The notes below the pieces were generated by a model, which worked only from the letters and a program-made list of their open reading frames with translations, was not told the origin of the DNA and searched no databases. The position numbers and the translations under genes were made by a program. 64,000 nucleotides of DNA from Ectothiorhodospira magna (GTDB taxonomy: Bacteria > Pseudomonadota > Gammaproteobacteria > Ectothiorhodospirales > Ectothiorhodospiraceae): contig NZ_FOFO01000010.1 in NCBI RefSeq assembly GCF_900110965.1, forward strand, positions 30,707-94,706, read 5' to 3'. This document shows, piece after piece, positions 30,332 to 38,585 of this stretch. The stretch's first letter is position 1, and every line of letters begins with the position of its first letter.

Positions 30332-32032
30332 ATGTCGATCAAATCGGACAAGTGGATCCGCCGCATGGCGGCCCAGGGCATGATCGAACCCTTCGAGCCG
30401 GGGCAGGTGCGGTACGCCGGAGAGGAACGCATCATCTCCTACGGCACCTCCAGCTACGGCTATGACGTGCGCTGCGCCGACGAATTCAAGGTGTTCACCA
30501 ACATCAACTCCACCATCGTGGACCCTAAGTCCTTCGACGAACGCAGTTTCGTGGACGTCAAATCGGATGTCTGCATCATCCCCCCCAACTCCTTCGCCCT
30601 GGCGCGGACGGTGGAGTATTTCCGGATTCCCCGCAATGTACTGACCATCTGTCTGGGCAAGAGCACCTATGCCCGCTGCTTCCGGGGAGACACCCGAGTG
30701 GCTCTGGTCGACGGCTCGGCGCCGACGCTTGAAGACATGGCCCAGCGGTCGGAGGACGGTGAGTTGTTCTGGGGGTACAGCATGGGTGAGCACGGTCGTC
30801 TGATTGTGACCTTGCTGGAGTCCCCCCGTTTCATCGGACGTGATGCCCTGATGGCGGTGACCCTGGACAATGACGAGGTCATTCATTGCACACCGGATCA
30901 TGAGTTCCTGCGTCGGGACGGTCGACTCGTTCAAGCCCATGAACTGCGGGACGGTGACTCCCTGATGCCGCTCTATCGGCAACTGGCGCGGGGTTACGAG
31001 GTGGTGTACCAGCCCCTGAACGGACATCTCTATCCCACTCACCGGCTGGCCGATGAGTGGAATCTGCGCAACGGGATCTATCCCGACATGCCGGGCAGCC
31101 ATCGTCATCACAAGGATTTTGATCGCCGCAACAATATGCCCTGGAATATCGATCGCATGGCGGCTTCCGACCATATCCGCCTTCATAACGGCAAGACTTA
31201 CGGGGAAGATTTCGACCCGGATGAACATGGCGAGTCCATTCGCCAGGCGCTGGCGCGCCTGCGTCAGGACCCTGACTGGCTGACGCGATTCAAGGAAGCG
31301 CAGCAGCAGCGTGCCAGAGCGTTTTGGGAGGATGAACGTTATGCCTCGGCACGTCAGGCGCTGTTGCGCAAGCATGCCGATAACTGGACGCCGGCCCGCC
31401 GTGAGCAGCAGCGCAATGCGATGATCGATTATTTCTCCGATCCGGCCGCCCGGGTCAGGGCGGGCGAGATATCCCGTCGTGCCTGGTCACGGGATGAAGG
31501 TGTACGCAGGGCTCGTCAGGCTGAGGTTGCTCGTGGGATTCGTCTTCGCCAGGACATCACGGTCGAGAACGTCCGCGAGGCACTGGACCGAACCGGCTCC
31601 ATCCGCGGTGCGGCTCGACTGTTGAATTGCGATCGCTCGGTATTTCGCCGTTTCCCGCAGGAACTTGCCGCCTTCCGTGGACAGGGCCGCACAGGTACCC
31701 ACAACCACAAGGTGGCCTCGGTCCGGGAACTGCCCGGCGACCACGATGTGTACTGTCTCTCCGTGCCCGAGGCCGGTAATTTCGCCCTGGATGCCGGCGT
31801 ATTCGTTCGAAATTGCGGCATCATTGTGAATGTGACCCCTCTGGAACCGGAGTGGGAGGGGCATGTGACCCTGGAGTTTTCCAATACCACCCCCCTGCCG
31901 GCGCGGATCTATGCCAATGAAGGGGTGGCGCAGATGCTGTTCCTGGAGTCCGATGAGGTCTGCGAGACGTCCTACAAGGATCGGGGCGGCAAGTATCAGG
32001 GGCAACGGGGCGTGACCTTGCCCAAGACCTGA
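30332..32032 (+). CDS. dcd: dCTP deaminase precursor interrupted by an intein
   Basis: A 566-residue precursor. Residues 1-115 and 495-566 join to a 187-residue dCTP deaminase, which makes dUTP for thymidylate synthesis. The two halves meet in the active-site segment [23 protein letters not shown]. Ser111 and Arg115 correspond to catalytic residues of E. coli Dcd, and the catalytic Glu is in GHVTLEFSN. Residues 116-494 are an intein. No other dcd is in the window, so the cell probably depends on splicing for this enzyme. An unspliced protein would have its active site split. Confidence 0.95.
   Translation: MSIKSDKWIRRMAAQGMIEPFEPGQVRYAGEERIISYGTSSYGYDVRCADEFKVFTNINSTIVDPKSFDERSFVDVKSDVCIIPPNSFALARTVEYFRIPRNVLTICLGKSTYARCFRGDTRVALVDGSAPTLEDMAQRSEDGELFWGYSMGEHGRLIVTLLESPRFIGRDALMAVTLDNDEVIHCTPDHEFLRRDGRLVQAHELRDGDSLMPLYRQLARGYEVVYQPLNGHLYPTHRLADEWNLRNGIYPDMPGSHRHHKDFDRRNNMPWNIDRMAASDHIRLHNGKTYGEDFDPDEHGESIRQALARLRQDPDWLTRFKEAQQQRARAFWEDERYASARQALLRKHADNWTPARREQQRNAMIDYFSDPAARVRAGEISRRAWSRDEGVRRARQAEVARGIRLRQDITVENVREALDRTGSIRGAARLLNCDRSVFRRFPQELAAFRGQGRTGTHNHKVASVRELPGDHDVYCLSVPEAGNFALDAGVFVRNCGIIVNVTPLEPEWEGHVTLEFSNTTPLPARIYANEGVAQMLFLESDEVCETSYKDRGGKYQGQRGVTLPKT
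30677..31813 (+). mobile_element. Intein with HNH homing endonuclease inside dcd
   Basis: A 379-residue in-frame insertion, precursor residues 116-494. It begins with Cys ([13 protein letters not shown], splicing block A), has a block B TxxH at 187-190 (CTPDHEFL), and ends DAGVFVRN before a Cys +1 residue. The penultimate residue is Arg rather than the usual His. The middle carries an HNH endonuclease ([14 protein letters not shown]...DHIRLHN, residues 256-286). A helix-turn-helix-like segment ([20 protein letters not shown]) follows and is probably a DNA-recognition module. All elements look intact, so both splicing and homing may be active. Confidence 0.93.
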
Positions 32033-32104
32033 ACCATTCCCCTATTAAGAGTGGGGTTGACCCGGCGCCAGTCTTGTTCAAGACTGATTCCAGAACATGA
32101 CAGC

Positions 32105-32134
32105 AACCGCCAATTCATGTTTAATGGCGGTTTT
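32105..32134 (+). terminator. Probable terminator downstream of dcd
   Basis: Perfect 8-bp arms (AACCGCCA/TGGCGGTT) close on a 12-nt loop and run into TTTT, about 70 bp after the dcd stop. The short T tract makes it moderate as an intrinsic terminator. Confidence 0.5.
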
Positions 32135-32143
32135 CCCGGCGAG

Positions 32144-32192
32144 CCCACGCCGCGGTTTCGGGCGTCGGGTCGCGGCCCCGACCCCGGGCCGC
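32144..32192 (+). promoter_or_regulatory. Structured GC-rich leader before the radical-SAM gene
   Basis: Two adjacent hairpins: CCCACGCC paired with GGCGTcGGG (32144-32169) and perfect 7-bp arms GCGGCCC/GGGCCGC (32172-32192). They lie just upstream of the start at 32214, whose AGGTAG site is at 32201. It could be an RNA regulatory element; I do not recognise a known riboswitch class. Confidence 0.35.
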
Positions 32193-32213
32193 AAGCCAAG
32201 AGGTAGCTTGAAG

Positions 32214-32843
32214 ATGCAGCAACAGATGGCCGGCCACCACGCAGACCCCGTGGTGGGCTACAGCCTACATAACCGCCGTTACCTGAACGTCACCAACCGT
32301 TGTACCCTGCGCTGCGCCTTCTGCCCCAAGTTCAACAAGACCTGGGAGGTGCAGGGATACCCCCTGCGGCTGTATCAGGAGCCCACGGTGGAACAGATGC
32401 TCGACGCGGTGGGCGATCCGAAGGCTTACGAAGCCGTGGTGTTCTGCGGCCTGGGCGAACCCACCCTGCGCCTGGACGCCGTCCTGACCGTGGCCCGGCA
32501 ACTCAAGGCCCGGGGCGCCCCCGCCATCCGCATCAATACCGATGGCCTGGCCAGTCTGGTCCATGGCCGGGATGTGACCCCGGAGATGGCCGGCTGTATC
32601 GATGCCCTGTCCGTCTCCCTCAATGCCCAGGATGCCTTCACCTACGAGCGGCACTGCCGGCCCAAACTGCCCGGTGCCTATCCGGCCCTGCTGGACTTCG
32701 TCCGTAACGCCCGTGTCCATGTGCCCGAGGTCACCGTCACCGCCGTCGACGGGCTGCCGGGGGTGGACATCTCCGCCTGCGAAGCCCTGGCCCGGGAACT
32801 GGGAGTGGGGTTTCGTCGCCGGGTTCTGGATCAGGTGGGCTGA
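32214..32843 (+). CDS. Radical SAM protein, TatD-associated type
   Basis: A 209-residue compact radical-SAM protein. The cluster motif is CTLRCAFC (CxxxCxxC), followed by GLGEPTLRLDAV, a glycine-rich SAM-contacting block. The opening YSLHNRRYLNVTNRC resembles the group of small radical-SAM proteins annotated as linked or fused to TatD nucleases. The substrate is unknown. The frame is open from 32097, but ATG 32214 follows an AGGT site and starts at the conserved region. The next gene begins 2 nt after the stop. Confidence 0.8.
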   Translation: MQQQMAGHHADPVVGYSLHNRRYLNVTNRCTLRCAFCPKFNKTWEVQGYPLRLYQEPTVEQMLDAVGDPKAYEAVVFCGLGEPTLRLDAVLTVARQLKARGAPAIRINTDGLASLVHGRDVTPEMAGCIDALSVSLNAQDAFTYERHCRPKLPGAYPALLDFVRNARVHVPEVTVTAVDGLPGVDISACEALARELGVGFRRRVLDQVG

Positions 32844-32845
32844 GC

Positions 32846-33805
32846 ATGTCCACCCTCACCGACCGGGTCAACACCCTGGGCAGCCACCTGCGCGCCCAGT
32901 ACGGCCAGCGGGTACACAAGCTCACCGTGAGCGCCGGATTCATCTGCCCCAACATGGACGGCACCAAGGGCCGCGGCGGTTGCAGCTTCTGCAACAACGC
33001 CAGTTTTGCCCCCCAGGGGCAGGACGGCGGCGCCGTGCGCCGGCAGTTGGACGAGGGCAGGGCCGTGGTGGCCCGGCGCACCGGCGCCCGCCTGCATCTG
33101 GCCTATTTTCAGGCTTATACCAACACCTACGCCGAGATTACCCGTCTCAAGGCCCTCTATGATGCCGCCCTGGAACAGCCGGGAGTGGTGGGACTGTCCA
33201 TCGGTACCCGCCCCGACTGTGTGCCCGACGAAGTGCTGGACCTGCTGGTGTCCTACCAGGAACAGGGCCATACCCTGTGGCTGGAACTGGGCCTGCAGTC
33301 CGCCTTCGACGAGACCCTGGCCCGGGTCAACCGGGGCCACGGCTTTGCCGAATACCAGGACGCCGTCCGGCGTGCCCGCGGTCGGGGTCTGGCCGTGTGC
33401 ACTCACCTGATCATCGGTCTGCCCGGCGAGACCCCCTGGCATCAGCGGGAAACCCTGGCCAGGGTCTTGAATGAAGGCACCGATGGCCTCAAGCTTCACC
33501 CCCTGCATGTGGTCCGGGGCACCCGCCTGTCCCGCCAGTGGCGCGCCGGCGAATACCGGCCCTGGACCCTGAACGAATATGTGAACACAGCGGTGGACAT
33601 GATCGAGATGACCCCGCCCGAGGTGGTGTTCCATCGCCTGACCGCCACGGCGCGCAAGCCCCTGCTGCTGGCACCGGACTGGTGCGGCAGCAAGTGGACG
33701 GTGATCAACGCCATCGAACAGGAGCTGACACGGCGGGGGACCCGGCAGGGTGCGCGTCCCCTGCATTCAGACAGTCACCTTCCAGGAACCCAGGAGAGTT
33801 GTTGA
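32846..33805 (+). CDS. yhcC: Radical SAM protein, YhcC/TIGR01212 family
   Basis: A 319-residue protein with the Fe-S motif spread as CPNMDGTKGRGGCSFC (C-x10-C-x2-C), which defines the YhcC/YtqA family. LAYFQAYTNTYA, VVGLSIGTRPDCVPDEVLDLL and THLIIGLPGETP are conserved blocks. The function in bacteria is not firmly known to me. The stop overlaps the start of ubiU (TGATG), so it is translationally coupled to the anaerobic ubiquinone genes. Confidence 0.88.
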   Translation: MSTLTDRVNTLGSHLRAQYGQRVHKLTVSAGFICPNMDGTKGRGGCSFCNNASFAPQGQDGGAVRRQLDEGRAVVARRTGARLHLAYFQAYTNTYAEITRLKALYDAALEQPGVVGLSIGTRPDCVPDEVLDLLVSYQEQGHTLWLELGLQSAFDETLARVNRGHGFAEYQDAVRRARGRGLAVCTHLIIGLPGETPWHQRETLARVLNEGTDGLKLHPLHVVRGTRLSRQWRAGEYRPWTLNEYVNTAVDMIEMTPPEVVFHRLTATARKPLLLAPDWCGSKWTVINAIEQELTRRGTRQGARPLHSDSHLPGTQESC

Positions 33806-34821
33806 TGAACCCAGATCGTATGGAGCTGGTCTGTCCGGCGGGCGGCTTTCCGGCGCTCCGGGCAGCCGTGGACAACGGCGCCGATGCCGTTTATCTGAGC
33901 CTGCGCGGCGAGACCAATGCCCGTAACTTCCCGGGCCTGAACTTTGACCGCAAGGCCCTGCAGAAGGGCATTGCCTACGCCCGGGGCAAGGGCGTGAAGG
34001 TCTACATGGCCCTTAATACCTATCCCCAGCCGGACATCTGGACCGCCGCCACCCAGGCGGTGGATGTGGCCGCCGAGGAGGGCGTGAACGCCGTCATCCT
34101 CGCCGACATGGGGCTGTTGCGCTATGCCGCCGATACCCACAAGGATCTTACCCTGCATCTGTCGGTCCAGGGGTCCGCCACCACCGCCGATGCCCTGAAC
34201 TTCTACCACGAGCGCTACGGCGTGGTACGGGCCGTGCTGCCCCGGGTGCTGTCCATGCCCCAGGTGGCGCAGGTGATCGAGCGGGCCAGGCTGGACATCG
34301 AGGTGTTTGGCTTCGGCAGCCTGTGCGTGATGGTGGAGGGCCGTTGCATGCTGTCTTCCTATGCCACCGGCGATTCCCCCAACACCAAGGGGGCCTGCTC
34401 CCCCGCCCACGCCGTGCGCTGGATCGAGACCGGTCGCGGTCGCGAGGCGCGGCTGAACGGCGTGCTCATCGATACCTTCAAGCCCGGCGAAAGCGCCGGC
34501 TACCCGGTCATCTGCAAGGGCCGCTATCAGGTGGGCAGTTGCGATGACACCATCTACGCCATCGAGGAACCCACCAGCCTGAGCACCCTGGACATCCTGG
34601 CCGATCTGCTCAAGATCGGCGTCAAGGCCATCAAGCTGGAAGGCCGTCAGCGCAGTCCCGCCTATGTGGGCCAGGCCACGCGCGTCATGCGCCAGGCCCT
34701 GGATGCCTGCCACGCCAACCCCGATGCCTACACCCCGCGGCCGGAATGGGCCTCCCAGCTCGCCGGCATGTCCGAAGGACGCACCCAGACCCTGGGTGCC
34801 TTGCACAGAGCCTGGCAATGA
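33805..34821 (+). CDS. ubiU: Oxygen-independent ubiquinone hydroxylation protein UbiU
   Basis: A 338-residue U32 family protein starting MNPDRMELVCPAGGFPALRAAVDNGADAVY. Cys residues in GSLCVMVEGRCMLSSY and NTKGACSPAH match the [4Fe-4S] ligands of UbiU. UbiU and UbiV form a heterodimer that hydroxylates ubiquinone precursors without O2, using prephenate as donor in the known system. ATG 33805 overlaps the yhcC stop and its own stop overlaps ubiV, so expression is coupled. The third partner, the SCP2-domain protein UbiT, is not in the window. Confidence 0.93.
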   Translation: MNPDRMELVCPAGGFPALRAAVDNGADAVYLSLRGETNARNFPGLNFDRKALQKGIAYARGKGVKVYMALNTYPQPDIWTAATQAVDVAAEEGVNAVILADMGLLRYAADTHKDLTLHLSVQGSATTADALNFYHERYGVVRAVLPRVLSMPQVAQVIERARLDIEVFGFGSLCVMVEGRCMLSSYATGDSPNTKGACSPAHAVRWIETGRGREARLNGVLIDTFKPGESAGYPVICKGRYQVGSCDDTIYAIEEPTSLSTLDILADLLKIGVKAIKLEGRQRSPAYVGQATRVMRQALDACHANPDAYTPRPEWASQLAGMSEGRTQTLGALHRAWQ

Positions 34822-35711
34822 AACTTTCCCTGGGACCCATTCAGTATTACTGGCCCCGCGAGCGGGTCATGGCATTCTACGCCGCCGTCGAACAGTGGCC
34901 GGTGGACATCGTCTACCTGGGCGAGACGGTCTGCTCCAAGCGCCGCGAGCTACGGGCCACCGACTGGCTGGAGGTGGCCGATCGCCTGGCCGCCGCCGGC
35001 AAGACCGTGGTCATGTCCACCCTGGCCCTGATGGAAGCGGAATCCGAGCGCCTGGCCCTGGAGCGCCTGGTGCAGAACGGTCGCTTCATGATCGAGGCCA
35101 ACGATGCCACGTCCCTGGGCCTGTCCCTGGGCAAGCCCTTCGTCGCCGGCCCCAACATCAACACCTACAACGCCGGCACCCTGCGGGAATTGCGGGACAT
35201 CGGCGCGGTGCGCTGGGTGATGCCGGTGGAGCTGTCCCGACATATCCTGGAAGCCATGCACAAGGCCCGGCCCGACGGACTGGAAACCGAAGTGCTGGTG
35301 TTCGGTCGTCTACCCCTGGCCTTCTCCGCCCGCTGCTTCACCGCCCGCGCCCGCAACCTGCCCAAGGATGACTGCCAGCTGGCCTGCCTGGACTATCCGG
35401 CGGGGCTGCCCCTGGCCACCCAGGACGGCAGCGGCTTCCTCACCATCAACGGCATCCAGCTCCAGTCCGCCGATCCCAACAACCTGATCGAGGCCATGCC
35501 TGACCTGCGGGCCATGGGGATCGAGGTGGTGCGCATTTCGCCGGAACCGGAAGGCACCGAGGCGGTGGTCAAGGCGTTTCGTGGCTGCATCGACGGCAGC
35601 CTGACCCCGACTCAGGCCCTGGACGCCATGAAGCCCCTGTTCCCCCGCTTCTGCGACGGCTACTGGGACGGTGGTGCCGGCATGAACTGGCGGGAGAGCG
35701 TATCGGCATGA
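34818..35711 (+). CDS. ubiV: Oxygen-independent ubiquinone hydroxylation protein UbiV
   Basis: A 297-residue U32 family protein starting MKLSLGPIQYYWPRERVMAFY. The Cys pattern RCFTARARNLPKDDCQLAC matches the Fe-S site of UbiV. It partners UbiU. The ATG overlaps the ubiU stop by 4 nt and its own stop overlaps the next gene by 4 nt. Its presence means ubiquinone can be made anoxically, consistent with anaerobic respiration or photosynthesis. Confidence 0.93.
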   Translation: MKLSLGPIQYYWPRERVMAFYAAVEQWPVDIVYLGETVCSKRRELRATDWLEVADRLAAAGKTVVMSTLALMEAESERLALERLVQNGRFMIEANDATSLGLSLGKPFVAGPNINTYNAGTLRELRDIGAVRWVMPVELSRHILEAMHKARPDGLETEVLVFGRLPLAFSARCFTARARNLPKDDCQLACLDYPAGLPLATQDGSGFLTINGIQLQSADPNNLIEAMPDLRAMGIEVVRISPEPEGTEAVVKAFRGCIDGSLTPTQALDAMKPLFPRFCDGYWDGGAGMNWRESVSA

Positions 35712-37270
35712 CGGTCCGGCCCTGCCGGGTCTGGACCGACGGCATCGCGCCGGGGGCCGAGCAGATGGCTCGGGACCTTCGCCATCTGGCGGGTTCCGTG
35801 GCCGCCGACGAGGCCCGGCTGCGATTCCATCGCTATGCGCCCACCGCCAGTCTGGGTCGTCACGAAGCTGTCTGTCACGGGGTCCGCGGCACCTACTGCG
35901 ACGAGGCGGGCATTCCCGTGGTGCGCCGGCTCACCGGCGGGGGCGCCCTCTATCTGGCACCGGGTCAATGCTGTCTGAGTCTGACCTTGCCCCGTCACTG
36001 GCTGGGGGAGGGGGATACCCTCACGGCCCTGATGGCCCGGCTCAACCGTGCCCTGGTCCGGGCCCTGGTGGGTCTGGGCATTCCCGCCCATACCGCCTTT
36101 CCCAACGACCTGGAAGTGTCCGGGCGCAAGCTGGGGGCGGGATTTCTGGCCATCGAGGCCGGCGCCGTGCTCTATCAGGCGGTGATCCTGGAAACCCTGG
36201 ATACGGAAGTCCTGCTCAAGGTGTTGCGGGCGCCGCGGGAAAAGCTCAGCGCCCAGGGCATTCTCAGCGCGCGCCACCGTTTCATCACCCTGGAGGATCT
36301 GTCGTTCACGGACCTGGACCGGGCGACCCTGACGGCGGCCATCACCGATGCCCTGCTCGGAGAACTGGCCCTGGAGGGCATCATGGCCGCGCCCGACCCG
36401 CGGCAGGGCGCCTCATGGCCGGACATGCCCATGAATCCTGCCCTGGACGAGGACTGGCAGGTCAGTGCCGATCATAGCTGGCAGGCTTTTTTGCCCACCC
36501 CCGGTGGCATCCTGCAACTGCGCCTGTGGCCCGATGACAGCGGTCGGGCGATCCGGGCGGCCCACTTCTCCGGCGCGGTGCATGTGGCGCCGCCGGATCT
36601 GTTCCTCTCCCTGGCCGAGATCCTGACCGGTGCCCCGATGGAGGCGGCGGAAGTGCGCATGATGCGCCGTCTGCGGGCCGAGGATGTTCAGCTTCCCGGA
36701 TTTGGCCCCGATGAACTGTGTCGACTGCTGCGCCTGACCCTGGGACGCCGGGCCGAGCAGGGGCTGGGTCTGGATGTCCGGCAGGCCAACCGGCTCATGG
36801 TCCATCGACCCGAGGGGGTGGAGGGGGTGAAGGATATCCTTGGCCGGGCCTCGGTCATGCTGGTGCCCTACTGTGCCAAGCCCGCCTGGTGCGACTGGCG
36901 TCACGAGGATGCCTGCCCTGAATGCGGCGGTTGCGACGTGGGGGACGCCTATCGTCTGGCCCGGGAGCGGGGCATGAAGGTGGTGACCATCACCCGCTAT
37001 GAGCACCTGTGTCGGGTGCTCAAGCAGATGCAGGCGGATGGCGAACCCGCCTATGTGGGCATGTGCTGTCGGGATTTCTATCAGAAGCGTATCCATGCCT
37101 TTCGCGCCGCCGGCATTCCGGCGGTGCTCATGGACATCAGCGGCGCCAACTGCTACGACCTGAACCAGGAAGAGGCCGCCTACGCCGGCGAGTTCACCGC
37201 CGAGGCCGAACTGGACATGGGGCTGGTGGAGAAGGTGATGGTGTGGGTGCCGAAGAAACCGGCGGATTGA
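35708..37270 (+). CDS. Lipoate-protein ligase-like/DUF116 fusion protein
   Basis: A 520-residue two-domain protein. Residues 1-250 are an LplA/biotin-ligase fold domain with RRLTGGGALYLAPGQ and the adenylate-binding Lys in NDLEVSGRKLGAGF. A middle helical part resembles the LplA accessory region. Residues 380-515 carry a DUF116 domain rich in Cys (CAKPAWCDWRHEDACPECGGC), a possible Fe-S or zinc site, then MCCRDFYQKR and DISGANCYDL. ATG overlaps the ubiV stop. The job is unknown; lipoylation of a specialised acceptor linked to anaerobic metabolism is one inference. Confidence 0.85.
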   Translation: MTVRPCRVWTDGIAPGAEQMARDLRHLAGSVAADEARLRFHRYAPTASLGRHEAVCHGVRGTYCDEAGIPVVRRLTGGGALYLAPGQCCLSLTLPRHWLGEGDTLTALMARLNRALVRALVGLGIPAHTAFPNDLEVSGRKLGAGFLAIEAGAVLYQAVILETLDTEVLLKVLRAPREKLSAQGILSARHRFITLEDLSFTDLDRATLTAAITDALLGELALEGIMAAPDPRQGASWPDMPMNPALDEDWQVSADHSWQAFLPTPGGILQLRLWPDDSGRAIRAAHFSGAVHVAPPDLFLSLAEILTGAPMEAAEVRMMRRLRAEDVQLPGFGPDELCRLLRLTLGRRAEQGLGLDVRQANRLMVHRPEGVEGVKDILGRASVMLVPYCAKPAWCDWRHEDACPECGGCDVGDAYRLARERGMKVVTITRYEHLCRVLKQMQADGEPAYVGMCCRDFYQKRIHAFRAAGIPAVLMDISGANCYDLNQEEAAYAGEFTAEAELDMGLVEKVMVWVPKKPAD

Positions 37271-37275
37271 TCACC

Positions 37276-38454
37276 TCAGTCCTTCTCGTCCGCGCCTTCC
37301 GCGGGCAGGAACAGGCCCACCAGATCATTCAGGAACTGTCGCCCCGTCGCGGTCGCCACCAGCCGTGACGGGTCATCTTCCAGCAGTCCCCGGGCCACCG
37401 CTGCCGACCTTGCCGGTTCCAAAGCCTCCAGTCCCAGCCCGGTATGGCGGGTGAACAGGGTTGACGGTACGCCCTCCACCAGCCGCAGGGCATTGAGCAT
37501 GAACTCCAATGCGGTTTCCTCCGGGCCAAGCACCCGCTCCCCGTTCAGCCCACGCCCGGCCCGGGCCCCTTCCATGAAGGCCGCCGGCTGGCGGTGACGC
37601 CAGCGGCGCAGGATGCGCCCCTCCGCCGGTAACGTGAGCTTGCCGTGGGCACCGGCGCCGATGCCCAGATAATCCCCGAACTGCCAGTAGTTGAGATTAT
37701 GTCGGCATTGTCGTCCCTCCCTGGCATAGGCCGAGACCTCGTAGTGCACAAACCCCCGGGATGCCAGGCGGGCCTGCCCCTCGGTCATCATCGCCCACTG
37801 GGTGTCCTCGTCGGGCAGGGTGGGAGGGGCGGCGGCAAAGGCCGTGTTGGGCTCCAGGGTCAGTTCATACCAGCTCAGGTGCTCAGGCCCCAGATCCAGG
37901 GCCGTGTCCAGGTCAGTCATGGCCTGGGCCACCGTCTGGCCGGGCAGGCCGAACATCAGGTCCAGGTTCAGGTTCTCGAATCCCGCCGCCCGGGCCGCGG
38001 CCACCGCCTCCCGGGCCTCCCGCCCCGTATGGATGCGGCCCAGTGCCCCGAGCAGGGCATCGTCAAAGGTCTGGATCCCCATGGACAGGCGGTTCACCCC
38101 CGCCGCCCGGTAGCCCTCGAAACGGGCCTGTTCCACGGTGCCGGGGTTGGCCTCCAGGGTGATTTCCCCATAGGGGCGGCAGATGAGACGGGCGCGGATG
38201 GCCGACAGCAGATGTTCGATGGCCTCGGGGCTGAGCAGGCTAGGGGTGCCGCCGCCGATGAAGACACTGTCGATGCATCGCCCCCAGACCATGGGCAGTT
38301 CCGTCTCCAGGTCCGCGATCAGGGCTGCCACATAGGCTGCCTCGGGAATCTCGTCGGCGGCATGGGAGTTGAAGTCGCAGTAGGGGCACTTGCGCACACA
38401 CCAGGGGATATGCACGTACAGGGTCAGGGGCGGTGGCGGTTGGGAAGAGGGCAT
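37276..38454 (-). CDS. hemW: Radical SAM heme chaperone HemW
   Basis: A 392-residue HemN-like protein. The Fe-S motif is CVRKCPYCDFNSHA (CxxxCxxC), followed by FIGGGTPSLLSPEAIEHLL and GVNRLSMGIQTFDDALL. The HemN-type C-terminal domain is present (YWQFGDYLGIGAGAHGKL). HemW lacks the extra N-terminal sequence of true coproporphyrinogen dehydrogenase and is regarded as a heme-inserting chaperone. It is convergent with the ligase fusion gene and usually follows rdgB; here a calcium-loop gene on the other strand intervenes. Confidence 0.92.
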   Translation of the reverse strand: MPSSQPPPPLTLYVHIPWCVRKCPYCDFNSHAADEIPEAAYVAALIADLETELPMVWGRCIDSVFIGGGTPSLLSPEAIEHLLSAIRARLICRPYGEITLEANPGTVEQARFEGYRAAGVNRLSMGIQTFDDALLGALGRIHTGREAREAVAAARAAGFENLNLDLMFGLPGQTVAQAMTDLDTALDLGPEHLSWYELTLEPNTAFAAAPPTLPDEDTQWAMMTEGQARLASRGFVHYEVSAYAREGRQCRHNLNYWQFGDYLGIGAGAHGKLTLPAEGRILRRWRHRQPAAFMEGARAGRGLNGERVLGPEETALEFMLNALRLVEGVPSTLFTRHTGLGLEALEPARSAAVARGLLEDDPSRLVATATGRQFLNDLVGLFLPAEGADEKD

Positions 38455-38585
38455 GGGATTTCAGTTTGCGGTGGCAAGGTTCGGTCTCAAGTGTGCCGCA
38501 CCCGGTATCTTTTGTAATCCTCCCTAAAGTCTCATCCCGGCCCGCCGATAACCCCATCAGGCTCATAATATCCGGCAGGTGGCCC

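Noticed and set aside
29150..31375. Minus-strand open frame of 741 codons opposite apbC and dcd
   Set aside because: It spans the 3' part of two well-supported genes and resembles no family.
27745..35711. Proteolytic activity for the three U32 'peptidase' genes
   Set aside because: Motifs place them with YegQ, UbiU and UbiV, which act in tRNA and ubiquinone hydroxylation rather than as peptidases.
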